Source: Halonotius roseus (GTDB taxonomy: Archaea; Halobacteriota; Halobacteria; Halobacteriales; Haloferacaceae). Taken from it: a stretch of 64,000 bases of DNA. The position numbers and the translations under genes are program-made. Position 1 is the first letter of the stretch. Each line of letters starts with the position of its first letter. Location of the stretch: NCBI RefSeq assembly GCF_006861655.1, contig NZ_SESI01000001.1, positions 384,328-448,327 of the forward strand, written 5' to 3'. The notes below the pieces were generated by a model that had not been told where the DNA came from, did no database searches, and saw nothing but the letters and a program-made list of their open reading frames with translations. Positions 1 to 8,842 of the stretch are shown here, one piece after another.

Positions 1-165
1 CTCGCGGCTGTCGCGTTGACGATTGGCTGGGGGCCAACAGCGGTCAAGACGGTGCTGCTGCTGTTTTTCATCTTCGTCACCAACCCGACGGCCGCCCACG
101 CCATCGCGCGAGCGGCCTACGAGGAGGGCGTCGAGCCCTGGACACGGGGGGATGAGCGACGATGA
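1..165 (+). CDS. mnhG: Na+/H+ antiporter subunit MnhG (MrpG), C-terminal part
   Basis: The frame is open from base 1 and ends with TGA at 163-165, giving the last 54 residues of a protein whose start lies outside the window. It shows one hydrophobic segment followed by TNPTAAHAIARAAY, the conserved end of the MnhG/PhaG family, a small membrane subunit of the multisubunit Na+/H+ antiporter. The stop overlaps the next start by ATGA, so it belongs to the operon that follows. Identity rests on this short motif and on the context. Confidence 0.8.
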   Translation, partial: LAAVALTIGWGPTAVKTVLLLFFIFVTNPTAAHAIARAAYEEGVEPWTRGDERR

Positions 166-719
166 GCGTCGCTGTCGGCATTACGCCCATCGAGGCGTCG
201 CTGTTCGTGTTCGTCCTGCTCACGGCCGTCCTGACCGCGCTGTTCCGGGACGTCCTCGCCTCGATTGTGGTCTTTGCGGCCTACAGCCTTGGATTGGCCC
301 TGCTGTACACGTTCTACCGCGCGCCGGACGTGGGGCTGACCGAGGCCGCAATCGGGGCCGGCGTCACCACCGTCTTCCTGCTGTTGACGATAGCGAAGAC
401 GACCCGGCCCGCCAGCGACGCCCGCTTCGAGTCGATCAACTGGCCCGCCGTCGGCGTCTGTGGGCTGTTCGTCCTCGTTGTCGGCGCGACGCTCCCGGCG
501 TTCCCGGCGGTCGGCGACCCGGCCTCGCCGATCCTCGCCAACGCCGACGTGACCGGCTACTACATCGCCAACGCCTACGACGAGACCGGCGCGGAAAACG
601 CCGTCACAGCCGTTTTGGCGGCCTACCGCGGGTTCGATACCTTCGGCGAGGCTATCGTCGTCTTCGCCGCTGGGGTCGCCAGCCTGCTCGTGCTCGGTCG
701 GGAGGTGTTCACCGCATGA
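162..719 (+). CDS. DUF4040 (MbhD/MnhB N-terminal-like) subunit of the Na+/H+ antiporter
   Basis: This 185-residue hydrophobic protein has about five to six membrane segments. The core motif FYRAPDVGLTEAAIGAGVTT (about residues 45-65) is the DUF4040 signature seen in the MrpA C-terminus and in MbhD of membrane-bound hydrogenases. In archaeal Mnh complexes this domain is a separate subunit, so MrpA functions are split among several genes, as here. It overlaps mnhG by 4 nt and the following mnhB by 4 nt, which suggests translational coupling. The likely role is a structural and ion-path subunit in the cytoplasmic membrane. Confidence 0.85.
   Translation: MSVAVGITPIEASLFVFVLLTAVLTALFRDVLASIVVFAAYSLGLALLYTFYRAPDVGLTEAAIGAGVTTVFLLLTIAKTTRPASDARFESINWPAVGVCGLFVLVVGATLPAFPAVGDPASPILANADVTGYYIANAYDETGAENAVTAVLAAYRGFDTFGEAIVVFAAGVASLLVLGREVFTA
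701..707 (+). promoter_or_regulatory. Shine-Dalgarno site of mnhB
   Basis: GGAGGTG ends 8 nt before the ATG at 716, inside the end of the preceding gene. It fixes the mnhB start at 716, although the same frame stays open far upstream. Confidence 0.65.
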
Positions 720-1330
720 GCAGCGACCGACTCGACGGCGACACTAACGGCATCGCCCGCCAGCGGCCGATGTACACCGAGAGCCAGGTCATCATGACGA
801 CCGTCAAGGCCGTGATCCCGTTCGTGTTGACCTACGGGCTGTTCATCACGTTCCACGGGACGAGTTCGCCCGGCGGCGGCTTCCAAGGCGGCGCGCTCGT
901 CGCCTCGGTGGTGTTGATGATCGCCTTCGCCTTCGGCATCGAGTCGACCCGCGAGTGGCTGTCCAACTCGCTTGTCGTCGGCCTCGGCACGGTCGGCGTG
1001 GCGATCTTCGCGGGCATCGCGCTCGTCCCGATGGCTCTCGGCGAGAACTTCCTCGATTACACCGCCTACTACCCCGTGTTGGGCGACACGCTCGGCCTCA
1101 AGGAGTACGAGTTCGTCAAATACGGGATGGAGGCCGTCGAGATCGGCGGGATCGCCTTCATCGTTTCCGGTGTCCTGATGGGGCTGTTTTTCGCCCTCGC
1201 GGCCGGCGTGACGCCGCCCAGCGGCACCGCCAGCGACGCTGCCGAGGCGTCGGATTCGGATGGCGAAACCGATGTCGACGACGGCGAGACTGCTGGCGAC
1301 ACCGCCACTGAGGCGGGTGAGAACGAATGA
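716..1330 (+). CDS. mnhB: Na+/H+ antiporter subunit MnhB
   Basis: The 204-residue protein matches the MnhB domain: TVKAVIPFVLTYGLFITFHG, then SSPGGGFQGGALVA, a conserved loop of MnhB/MrpB. Four membrane segments are evident. The start at 716 was chosen because a Shine-Dalgarno site lies at 701-707 and it overlaps the upstream stop by ATGA; the longer open frame upstream is a shadow. The last 35 or so residues form a very acidic Asp/Glu/Thr tail, probably cytoplasmic and a halophilic addition. It overlaps mnhC by 4 nt. Confidence 0.9.
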   Translation: MSSDRLDGDTNGIARQRPMYTESQVIMTTVKAVIPFVLTYGLFITFHGTSSPGGGFQGGALVASVVLMIAFAFGIESTREWLSNSLVVGLGTVGVAIFAGIALVPMALGENFLDYTAYYPVLGDTLGLKEYEFVKYGMEAVEIGGIAFIVSGVLMGLFFALAAGVTPPSGTASDAAEASDSDGETDVDDGETAGDTATEAGENE

Positions 1331-1695
1331 CCGACTTCCTCGGGGTGGTGACGACGCGACACGCCTACGCGCTGTTCGTCCTGCTGTCTGCCATCGGGCT
1401 CTACATGATGATCGCGAACAAAAACCTCGTCAAGAAGATTATCGGGCTGAACATGTTCCAAACCGGCGTCTTCCTGTTTTTCGTCACCTCGGCCTACCGG
1501 ATCGGCGGCGCGGCCCCGATCATCACCGAGGGGGCTGGCCCCTACGTCAGCCCGCTGCCGCAGGTGATCGTGCTGACGGCGATTGTCGTCGGCATCAGCC
1601 TTACGGCAGTCGGCCTCGCGCTCACCATCCGGCTGTACAGCGAGTACGGCACGCTGCGTGCCGACGCGCTCCGGGAGGTGATCGGCGATGAGTGA
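1327..1695 (+). CDS. mnhC: Na+/H+ antiporter subunit MnhC (NuoK-like)
   Basis: The 122-residue protein has three membrane segments and the NuoK/MnhC pattern KKIIGLNMFQTGVFLFF followed by PLPQVIVLTAIVVGISLTAV. MnhC corresponds to the small NuoK subunit of complex I and forms part of the ion pathway beside the large antiporter subunits. It overlaps mnhB by 4 nt and the next mnhD by 8 nt. The length is usual for the family. Confidence 0.92.
   Translation: MTDFLGVVTTRHAYALFVLLSAIGLYMMIANKNLVKKIIGLNMFQTGVFLFFVTSAYRIGGAAPIITEGAGPYVSPLPQVIVLTAIVVGISLTAVGLALTIRLYSEYGTLRADALREVIGDE
1674..1680 (+). promoter_or_regulatory. Shine-Dalgarno site of the first mnhD
   Basis: GGAGGTG lies 7 nt before the ATG at 1688, inside the 3' end of mnhC. 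It supports internal initiation in this operon by a canonical ribosome-binding site. Confidence 0.6.
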
Positions 1696-3229
1696 CGCCC
1701 TCCTGCCGCTGTTGATCGCTCTGCCGCTCCTTGCGGCGATATTCCCGCTGCTGTTCGGCCTCCGATTCGAGCGCGTCGGCTGGCCGGTCGCGATGGCAAC
1801 GTCGCTGTCGGTTGCCGGCCTCGCGGCGTGGCTCGCGTGGGCCGTCTCGCCGTGGAGCGGCGGAAGTCGGCGGTTCGTCCACGACCTCGCGGGCTACCCC
1901 GCGCCCTACGGGATCGAACTCGTCGGCGACGGGCTGTCGGCCCTGCTCGCACTCCTCATCGCCATCGTTGCCGTCGCCGTCCTCGTCTACGCCCGGACGA
2001 CCGGCCCCGACAGCAACGCCTTCTACAGCGGTTTCCTGCTGCTGACTGGCGGTTTGCTCGGGATGGCACTCACCGGCGACCTGTTCAACCTCTTCGTCTT
2101 CCTCGAAATCGTCGGGCTGGTGAGCTACGCGCTGATCGCCAGCAACGACGACCCCCGGGCCGCCTACGGCGCGCTCAAATACCTCTTTCTTGGTACAGCG
2201 GGCGCATCACTGTACCTGATCGGCGTCGGCTACGCCTTTGTCGCCACCGGCACGCTCAACATGCGCGATATGGCAACTGAACTCGCCGCCCTCGGCTACA
2301 ACGACCCGCTCGTCCAAGCCGCGTTCGGCTTCATCCTCATCGGCTTCATGCTGAAGATCGCTATTTTCCCGCTGCATACGTGGCAGCCCGATGCCTACAC
2401 GTACGCGCCCGATACGATTTCAGCCTACATTTCCGCGCTCGTCTCGACGACAGCGGCCTACGCGCTCATCCGGATCGCCTACGACGTGTTCACTGTTGAC
2501 TTCTTCGCGGCGAATCCACTGATCACCGACGCCGTCCTGCTGGTCGCCTCGGTCAGCATCGTCGTCGGCAGCCTGCTGGCCCTGTTGCAGACCGACCTCA
2601 AACGCGTCTTCGCGTACTCCTCGGTCGCCCAATTCGGGATGATTCTCGCCGCCATCGGGCTGCAGAGTGAAACCGCGCTGTTCGGCGCGGTCATCCACCT
2701 CGTCGGCCACGGGCTGATGAAGGCGACGCTGTTCATGGGCGCGGGCGTGCTCTCGTCGGCCTACGGCGCGCGAACCGTCGCCGACTACGCCGGCCTCGCC
2801 AAGCGCGCCCCGATCACCTCGGGCATGATGGCGGTGACGGGTCTCGCACTCGTCGGGATTCCGCCCTCGGTCGGCACGCTCGGCAAGTGGTTCATCGCCC
2901 TCGGCGCGGTCGAAGAGGGCTCGTGGGGCGTCGCCGCTCTGATCTTCATTAGTACGCTATTGACGCTGACGTACATCGGCCGGCTGCTCGAAACGCTGTA
3001 CTTCAATCCGCTCGCCGACACCGACGACGCCGCTGTCGCTGGCGACGCGACAGACGCGGTCGATGCCACGGATGACAGCTCGTTCGTCGCCGACGGCGGC
3101 GTCGACCGCGTTGCGACCGAACGCGTCGTTGTCGTCGTCGTGCTCGCGCTCTCGACGGTCGCGCTGTTCGCCGCGGCCGATCCGCTTGCTGCCATGCTCG
3201 ATCCCGTCTTCGGGAGGTTCTTCCAATGA
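1688..3229 (+). CDS. mnhD: Na+/H+ antiporter large subunit, MnhD/NuoN-like (first of three)
   Basis: This 513-residue protein belongs to the proton-conducting antiporter family (NuoL/M/N, MrpA/D), with about 14 membrane segments. The TM5 glutamate is visible in LFNLFVFLEIVGLVSYAL and the TM7 lysine in GFMLKIAIFPLHTWQPDAY. A late lysine is in VGTLGKWFIALGAV. The usual TM8 lysine is missing: that segment reads SALVSTTAAYALIRI. A loop near residues 440-470 is rich in Asp, Ala and Thr and separates the last membrane segment. It overlaps mnhC by 8 nt and the next subunit by 4 nt. Confidence 0.9.
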   Translation: MSDALLPLLIALPLLAAIFPLLFGLRFERVGWPVAMATSLSVAGLAAWLAWAVSPWSGGSRRFVHDLAGYPAPYGIELVGDGLSALLALLIAIVAVAVLVYARTTGPDSNAFYSGFLLLTGGLLGMALTGDLFNLFVFLEIVGLVSYALIASNDDPRAAYGALKYLFLGTAGASLYLIGVGYAFVATGTLNMRDMATELAALGYNDPLVQAAFGFILIGFMLKIAIFPLHTWQPDAYTYAPDTISAYISALVSTTAAYALIRIAYDVFTVDFFAANPLITDAVLLVASVSIVVGSLLALLQTDLKRVFAYSSVAQFGMILAAIGLQSETALFGAVIHLVGHGLMKATLFMGAGVLSSAYGARTVADYAGLAKRAPITSGMMAVTGLALVGIPPSVGTLGKWFIALGAVEEGSWGVAALIFISTLLTLTYIGRLLETLYFNPLADTDDAAVAGDATDAVDATDDSSFVADGGVDRVATERVVVVVVLALSTVALFAAADPLAAMLDPVFGRFFQ

Positions 3230-4911
3230 CTACCCCCTCGCTCCAACCGCTGGCTGCTGTCGTCGTCTCGTTCGTCGCCGCCGGGCTGATCCTCGTCTCC
3301 GGCCGGCGGCCGAACCTCCGAGAAGCGTGGACGTTGCTGGCGTCGTTCTCGATGTTCGGCCTCGTCGCCAGCATGGTGCCCGGCGTGCTCGCCGGCGAAA
3401 CCTACGTCACGAATCTCGGCACCATCGTCCCCGGCATCGACTTCGTCCTCCGGGCCGACCCGCTGGGCGTCCTGTTCGCCTCTCTCGCTAGCTTGCTGTG
3501 GATCGTCACCAGTTTCTACAGCATCGGCTACATGCGCGGCCTCGATGAGGACAACCAAACCCGCTACTTCGCCTCCTTCGCCGTCTCGGTCGCCGCCGCC
3601 GTCGGGATCGCCTTTTCGGGGAATCTCCTGACGATCTTCGTCTTCTACGAGGTGCTCTCGGTCGCAACGTACCCGCTCGTCGCCCACGACGAGACGCCCG
3701 AAGCGCGGTCGGCCGGTCGCAAGTATCTCGCCTACACCTTCTTCGGCGGCGGGGTGTTGGTGCTGGCCGGTACAACGCTGGTCTACTGGCTCGCCGGCAC
3801 GGTCGATTTCACACCCGGCGGGATCGCCGCCCTCGCAAATGCTGATCCGACGGCGGCGACGCTGGCGTTCATCGTCCTCGCGCTTGGATTCGGCGTCAAA
3901 GCCGGGTTGATGCCGCTGCACCAGTGGCTGCCCGAAGCGATGGTCGCGCCGACGCCCGTCTCGGGGCTGCTGCACGCGGTCGCGGTCGTCAAAAGCGGCG
4001 TCTTCGGGATTGCCCGTGTTGTTCTCGACGTGTTCGGCCCCGAAACACTGGCCGCGCTCGGCCCCGACCGCTTCGGCGACCTCGGGATCGCCTTACCGTT
4101 GGCCGCGCTGGCGGCGATCACGCTCACCGTCGCCAGCATCATCGCCCTCCGGAAGGATCACCTCAAACGTCGGCTGGCGTACTCGACGATCAGCCAACTC
4201 TCGTATATCGTCCTCGGCCTCGCGCTACTGGAGGGCGACGCCTTGATCGGCGGGCTGCTCCACATCCCTGCTCACGCGTTCATGAAGCTCACCCTGTTCT
4301 TCTGTGCGGGCATCATCCACGTCGAAACCCACACCGACTACATCAGCGAGATGGCCGGCATCGGCAAGCGGATGCCGCTGACGATGCTGGCCTTCGGTGT
4401 CGCCGCCGCAGGTATGGCCGGCATTCCGCTTGTCGCCGGCTTCGTCAGCAAGTGGTACATCGTGATCGGCGCGTTCGAGGGCGGCAACGGGATCTTCGCG
4501 GCCGTGTTGCTGCTCTCGGGAATCCTCAATATCGCGTACTTCTGGCCCATCGTCTACCAGGCGTTCTTCGAGACGCCCGATGATACCGACGAGAAACCGC
4601 TGGTCGAAGGCCCCTATGGCGGCCGCGACCGCGTGGTTGCTGATGGTGGCGACGCCACCAACACCGCTGACGACGCACACGACGCCAGCGACGAGCACAA
4701 TTCCGACCACGAAGACCACCATCACGGCGGCCCGCCAGCTGGCGGCTGGGAAGTCAGCAACTGGCGCGGCGGCGAGAGTACGTGGTTCATGCTCGGGCCG
4801 ATCCTGACCGCGGCCGCGCTGTCGCTGCTGCTCGGTGTTATTCCGCACACTGTCGTCTTCCTGCGGATCGTCGAGACCATTGTCGGTAATCTTCCGGGGG
4901 TGATGGGCTGA
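3226..4911 (+). CDS. mnhD: Na+/H+ antiporter large subunit, MnhD/NuoM-like (second of three)
   Basis: This 561-residue antiporter-like subunit carries the expected charged membrane residues: Glu in FVFYEVLSVATYPL, Lys in GFGVKAGLMPLHQWLPEAM, Lys in HAVAVVKSGVFGIARV and Lys in GFVSKWYIVIGAF. Near residues 450-515, before the last membrane helix, lies a hydrophilic insert with an Asp/His-rich stretch (SDEHNSDHEDHHHGG), which is not a family feature I know. It overlaps the previous gene by 4 nt and the next by 1 nt (TGATG). It is part of the Mnh complex that expels Na+ in exchange for H+. Confidence 0.9.
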   Translation: MTTPSLQPLAAVVVSFVAAGLILVSGRRPNLREAWTLLASFSMFGLVASMVPGVLAGETYVTNLGTIVPGIDFVLRADPLGVLFASLASLLWIVTSFYSIGYMRGLDEDNQTRYFASFAVSVAAAVGIAFSGNLLTIFVFYEVLSVATYPLVAHDETPEARSAGRKYLAYTFFGGGVLVLAGTTLVYWLAGTVDFTPGGIAALANADPTAATLAFIVLALGFGVKAGLMPLHQWLPEAMVAPTPVSGLLHAVAVVKSGVFGIARVVLDVFGPETLAALGPDRFGDLGIALPLAALAAITLTVASIIALRKDHLKRRLAYSTISQLSYIVLGLALLEGDALIGGLLHIPAHAFMKLTLFFCAGIIHVETHTDYISEMAGIGKRMPLTMLAFGVAAAGMAGIPLVAGFVSKWYIVIGAFEGGNGIFAAVLLLSGILNIAYFWPIVYQAFFETPDDTDEKPLVEGPYGGRDRVVADGGDATNTADDAHDASDEHNSDHEDHHHGGPPAGGWEVSNWRGGESTWFMLGPILTAAALSLLLGVIPHTVVFLRIVETIVGNLPGVMG

Positions 4912-6704
4912 TGACGACCGCGCTGACCGCAGTGCCGCCGGGCGTCGTCCTGCTCGCGGTCGCCGTGCTCGTCGCGCTCCTACCGCGGCGGGTCGGCCAC
5001 GCGCTCGGCATCGCTGCCTCGGCGGCAACGCTGGCGTGGGTGTGGACGATTCCTGCGGGAGCCTACCTCCCAACCGAGTTCCTCGGGTTTGAGGCCGTCC
5101 TGTTCAACGTCGACCAGTTCTCCCGGTTGATGGGGATCATCTTCGCGCTGATCGGCGTCGTCGCCGTGCTGTACTCCTACGCCAGCGAGGCCGAGAGCCT
5201 CCAGACTGCCTTCGCGCTCTCGTATGTCGCCACCAGTTTCGGGGCCGTCTTCGCCGGCGACTGGCTCACGCTCATCTTCTTCTGGGAGCTGATGGCCGTC
5301 ACCAGCACGCTGCTCGTCTGGCACTATCGCGGCAAGGCGGTGCGGGCGGGTTACCGCTATGCCATCTTCCACGGAATTGGCGGGACGCTACTGATGGCCG
5401 CCATTTTGCAGACCTACGTCGCCAAGGGAACCTTCCTCTTCGCGTCGGTACCCGGTGGGCCGGAAGTCGCCGGCATCGCTGCCGGCCTGCCAGCCGCGCT
5501 CGCCGCGGTCGGGATCGGCGTCAACGTCGGCTTCATCGGCCTGCACACGTGGCTGCCCGACACCTACCCGCGGCCACACATCGCCGCCAGCGTCTTCCTC
5601 TGTGTATTCACCACCAAGACCGGCGTCTACGGAATGTACCGAGCGTTCCCGGAGGGTCACCTCGCTATCGCCTACATGGGCGGCGGGATGGCCGTCTTCG
5701 GCGCGACGTTCGCGTTGTTCCAAAACGACATGCGCCGGCTGCTTTCGTACCACATTCAGTCGCAGGTCGGCTACATGATCGCCGGCGTCGGCATCGGGTC
5801 GGCACTCTCCCAAGCAGGAGCCTTCGCCCACGTCTTCAACCATATCCTCTACAAGGGCCTGTTGTTCATGACGGCGGGTGTCATCATCTACCGGACGGGC
5901 GAGGAGAACCTGAAAAAGCTCGGCGGGCTGGCCCGCGAGATGCCGATTACCGCTGTGACGTTCACCGTTGCCGCGCTCTCGATTGCGGGATTCCCGTACT
6001 TCAACGGCTTCGTCAGCAAGGGGATCATCATCGACGGTGCGCACTACACCTTCGAGGAGGGGCCGCTCCTGCTCGGTGAGTTCCACACGCTCGAATGGCT
6101 GCTGTTGCTCGGTGGGATCGGGACGTTCATGTCGTTCATCAAGTTCGGCTACTACGCCTTCCTCCACGGCCCGGCCGACCGCAGTGTCGCCGATGCCAAC
6201 CGCGGCCAAACCGTGGCGATGGTGGCGGTCGCTGCACTCTGTGTCTACTACGGCGTCTTCGACGGCGCGTTGTTCGCGCTGCTGCCGTTCGATGTCACCG
6301 ATCCCGCGGTCGTCGAGGAGGTCTACACGACCTATACCGTCCCCCACGTTGTCGAGGGTGTGATCCTCGGCCTGCTCGGCCTGCTCGGCTTCGCGCTCGT
6401 GAAAAAACCGCTCTCGAAACTCGGTCGCGTCCCCGATGTCGACTCGCTCTACAACCCTGCCGTCTTCTACGGCGGGCGCGGCGTGATCGTCGGCGTCACC
6501 GAGGGCTACGCCGCCGTTGACCGCGCCGTGATGAGAACCATCGCCCGCGCGAAAGCCGTCGGCAGCGATCCGCGGGCAACTGCCCGGCGGCTCGGCCTCG
6601 GCAGCGACGACCAGCCGCCGATCCTCCGCTCAGGCATCGGCCGGAGCGTCTTCGTCTTACTCGCGCTGGTGAGCGTCGCCGTGGCGATCCTGCTGGTCGG
6701 CTGA
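4911..6704 (+). CDS. mnhD: Na+/H+ antiporter large subunit, MnhD-like (third of three)
   Basis: This 597-residue antiporter-like protein has Glu in LTLIFFWELMAVTSTLLVW, His-Trp in GLHTWLPDTYPRPHIAAS, Lys in FTTKTGVYGMYRA and Lys in NGFVSKGIIIDGA. Its C-terminus, past about residue 500, adds a region with KKPLSKLGRVPDVDSLYNP, reminiscent of the NuoL/MrpA C-terminal extension, then a cytoplasmic stretch and one final membrane helix. It ends the operon at 6704. The next gene, hisD, begins 43 nt later and is probably transcribed separately. Confidence 0.9.
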   Translation: MTTALTAVPPGVVLLAVAVLVALLPRRVGHALGIAASAATLAWVWTIPAGAYLPTEFLGFEAVLFNVDQFSRLMGIIFALIGVVAVLYSYASEAESLQTAFALSYVATSFGAVFAGDWLTLIFFWELMAVTSTLLVWHYRGKAVRAGYRYAIFHGIGGTLLMAAILQTYVAKGTFLFASVPGGPEVAGIAAGLPAALAAVGIGVNVGFIGLHTWLPDTYPRPHIAASVFLCVFTTKTGVYGMYRAFPEGHLAIAYMGGGMAVFGATFALFQNDMRRLLSYHIQSQVGYMIAGVGIGSALSQAGAFAHVFNHILYKGLLFMTAGVIIYRTGEENLKKLGGLAREMPITAVTFTVAALSIAGFPYFNGFVSKGIIIDGAHYTFEEGPLLLGEFHTLEWLLLLGGIGTFMSFIKFGYYAFLHGPADRSVADANRGQTVAMVAVAALCVYYGVFDGALFALLPFDVTDPAVVEEVYTTYTVPHVVEGVILGLLGLLGFALVKKPLSKLGRVPDVDSLYNPAVFYGGRGVIVGVTEGYAAVDRAVMRTIARAKAVGSDPRATARRLGLGSDDQPPILRSGIGRSVFVLLALVSVAVAILLVG

Positions 6705-6747
6705 GGCCGATGAAAACGGTTTTTCGACCGCTCTCCCAAACCGATCC

Positions 6748-8016
6748 ATGGACTACCGAGTCATCGCGGATCTCTCGCCGGCCGAACGCGCGACCCTCTT
6801 CGAGCGCGACGCCGGCATCGACGCGGTTCGCAACGACGTGGCTGACATCATCGACCGTGTCAGCAGGGAGGGCGATGTCGCACTCCGCGATCTCGCCTCG
6901 AAGTACGACGACGTGGAAGTCGGCAATCTCGACGTGACTGACCTCGCCGAGCGCGCCCACGAGGATGTCGATGACGACGTGATGGACGCAATCGAGACTG
7001 CCGCTGCCAACATCCGCGAGTTCCACGAGCGACAGGTGCCCGACGACTGGCGCGAAGACTTTGACGGCCGCGAACTCGGCCGCCGGTTCCGCCCGCTCTC
7101 GGAGGTCGGCGTCTATGCGCCCGGCGGCACCGCCGCCTACCCCTCCAGCGTCCTGATGGGTGTCATCCCCGCGAAGATCGCCGGCGTCGATCACGTCGCC
7201 GTCGCTACGCCGCCGGCCGACCCGATCAATCCCGTCACGCTCGCGGCCGCCCACGAAGCCGGCGCGGACGCGGTCTATGCGGCCGGCGGCGCGCAGGCCG
7301 TCGCCGCGCTGGCCTATGGCACCGAAACCGTCACCGCAGTCCAGAAGATCGTCGGCCCCGGCAACAAGTGGGTGACCGCCGCGAAAGCCGAAGTCCGCGG
7401 CGACGTTGAGATCGACTTCCTCGCTGGGCCGAGCGAGGTACTCGTTGTCTGCGATGAGACCGCCGACCCCGATCTCGTCGCCAGCGATCTGGTCGCTCAA
7501 GCCGAACACGACCCCAACGCCTCGGTCGTCGCTGTCACCGACGACGAAGCGACCGCCGCGGCGATCAGCGAGGCCATCGACGAGCAGGTCACCGACCGCG
7601 AGCGGAGCGATATCATCAGCGACGCGCTCGCCCACGACGCCAGCGGCGTCCTGCTCGCTCGCTCGATGTCGGAGGCCGTCCTCTTTGCCGAGGAGTACGC
7701 CGCCGAACACCTCTCGATTCAGGCCGACGACGACGAGGCCCTGCTCGACCGCATTGATTCGGCCGGCAGCGTCTTTTTGGGGCCGTACACCCCGGTTGCT
7801 GCAGGCGATTACGCCTCCGGAACCAACCACGTTCTACCGACCAACGGCGGTGCGAAGCGGTTCGGCGGGCTCTCGGTCGATGCCTTCCTGCGGTCGACGA
7901 CCGTCCAGCGACTCGATGCCGACGGTCTCGATGATCTCTCGGAGACGATTACGACGCTCGCCGACGCCGAAGGGTTGGAGGCCCACGCCGAGAGCGTCCG
8001 CCGGCGGTTCGAGTAA
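6748..8016 (+). CDS. hisD: Histidinol dehydrogenase
   Basis: This 422-residue enzyme oxidises L-histidinol to L-histidine with two NAD+, the last step of histidine biosynthesis. Family motifs are present: GVYAPGGTAAYPSSVLMG, IVGPGNKWVTAAK, DFLAGPSEVLVV, AQAEHDP (Zn-ligand Gln/His region) and GTNHVLPT. Length is normal for HisD. The start at 6748 gives the typical N-terminus. No other his gene lies beside it, so the pathway is dispersed in this genome, as is common in haloarchaea. The following gene is 58 nt away on the same strand. Confidence 0.96.
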   Translation: MDYRVIADLSPAERATLFERDAGIDAVRNDVADIIDRVSREGDVALRDLASKYDDVEVGNLDVTDLAERAHEDVDDDVMDAIETAAANIREFHERQVPDDWREDFDGRELGRRFRPLSEVGVYAPGGTAAYPSSVLMGVIPAKIAGVDHVAVATPPADPINPVTLAAAHEAGADAVYAAGGAQAVAALAYGTETVTAVQKIVGPGNKWVTAAKAEVRGDVEIDFLAGPSEVLVVCDETADPDLVASDLVAQAEHDPNASVVAVTDDEATAAAISEAIDEQVTDRERSDIISDALAHDASGVLLARSMSEAVLFAEEYAAEHLSIQADDDEALLDRIDSAGSVFLGPYTPVAAGDYASGTNHVLPTNGGAKRFGGLSVDAFLRSTTVQRLDADGLDDLSETITTLADAEGLEAHAESVRRRFE

Positions 8017-8074
8017 CGATACCTGATTACGTCTCGGCGTCAGGGTTAACAGGCTTCGCAGACCATACGCAGCT

Positions 8075-8440
8075 ATGAGCACTGGTACCGCCGACGGCAC
8101 GAGCGAGGAGGCCGTCGAAGTCACCGAGCAGGCCGCCGCAAAGGCACTCGCGTTGATGGAAAGCGAGGGGATGGACACCGATATCGGGGGGCTCCGGCTG
8201 TTCGTCCAGCAGGGCGGCTGTGCCGGCCTCTCCTACGGGATGCGCTTTGATGACGAACCCGAAGAAGATGATACGATCACCGTTCACCACGGGCTCCGTG
8301 TGTTCGTCGACCCCTCAAGCCTGAACTACATCGGCGGCAGCAGCCTCCAGTACGAGGACGGGCTGCAGGCCGAAGGGTTCCATGTCGAGAACCCGAATGT
8401 CGTCTCCGAGTGCGGCTGCGGTGAAAGTTTCAGAACCTGA
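8075..8440 (+). CDS. HesB/IscA-family iron-sulfur cluster carrier
   Basis: The 121-residue protein is an A-type Fe-S carrier. The three conserved cysteines are visible: C49 in QQGGCAGLSYGM, and C113 and C115 in the terminal ECGCGESF. These ligate an Fe-S cluster that is passed to apo-proteins. The acidic spacer (DDEPEEDDTI) fits a halophile. It could be called IscA, ErpA or SufA; sequence alone does not separate these. The start at 8075 follows an intergenic gap of 58 nt, so it may have its own promoter. Confidence 0.93.
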   Translation: MSTGTADGTSEEAVEVTEQAAAKALALMESEGMDTDIGGLRLFVQQGGCAGLSYGMRFDDEPEEDDTITVHHGLRVFVDPSSLNYIGGSSLQYEDGLQAEGFHVENPNVVSECGCGESFRT

Positions 8441-8515
8441 CGCGATTTGTTCCGTTTCAGCGGCGACGCGGCTGGTGTGGCTGGGTTTTTACCACCTGAG
8501 CCCAACGTGTAGCCA

Positions 8516-8842
8516 ATGGCAGCGAGGCCGCCCCAAAACGATACGTCGGAGCCTGAAGTGATCGCGTTCGGCATCGCCGCGCTCGCCGCCCGGCTTGAGA
8601 CGGCCGACATCAGCTATCCGGCAACAAGCCAACAGATCTGTGCGGCCGTCGACGACACCGAGATCCCGGTCGACGGCACGGGCAACACCGTCGAGTTGGC
8701 GACCGTACTCGATCGATTGCCGCAGGATGAGTTCGCCAAGCAATCGGAGCTGCTGGATATGCTTCATCCGGTGTTCGAGGAACAGCGCAAACAGGCCGCC
8801 ACAAGCGTTGTCGGTCGACTCCGATCCCTGTTACCGATCTGA
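8516..8842 (+). CDS. Small haloarchaeal protein, DUF5789-like
   Basis: This 108-residue soluble protein has no recognised enzyme motif. The middle part (ADISYPATSQQICAAVDDTEI, then TVELATVLDRLPQDEFAKQSELLDML) resembles the haloarchaeal DUF5789 family, in which a YPVT-like segment precedes a helix predicted to cap a small fold. The basic, helical end ([18 protein letters not shown]) is unusual for an acidic proteome. Its 3' end overlaps the convergent glycosyltransferase gene by 12 nt. Assignment to DUF5789 is from memory of the pattern and is tentative; function unknown. Confidence 0.7.
   Translation: MAARPPQNDTSEPEVIAFGIAALAARLETADISYPATSQQICAAVDDTEIPVDGTGNTVELATVLDRLPQDEFAKQSELLDMLHPVFEEQRKQAATSVVGRLRSLLPI

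Noticed and set aside
2785-3975. Long open frame (about 396 codons) antisense to the antiporter genes
   Set aside because: High GC with codon-position bias keeps antisense frames open in haloarchaea; the product is Asp/Arg/Gly-rich without domains, and the sense frames are clear MnhD genes. The same holds for antisense frames at 5388-6347, 6496-7830, 16054-17346, 17981-19735, 28295-29476, 43765-45171, 50359-52023, 53204-54433 and 60437-61726.
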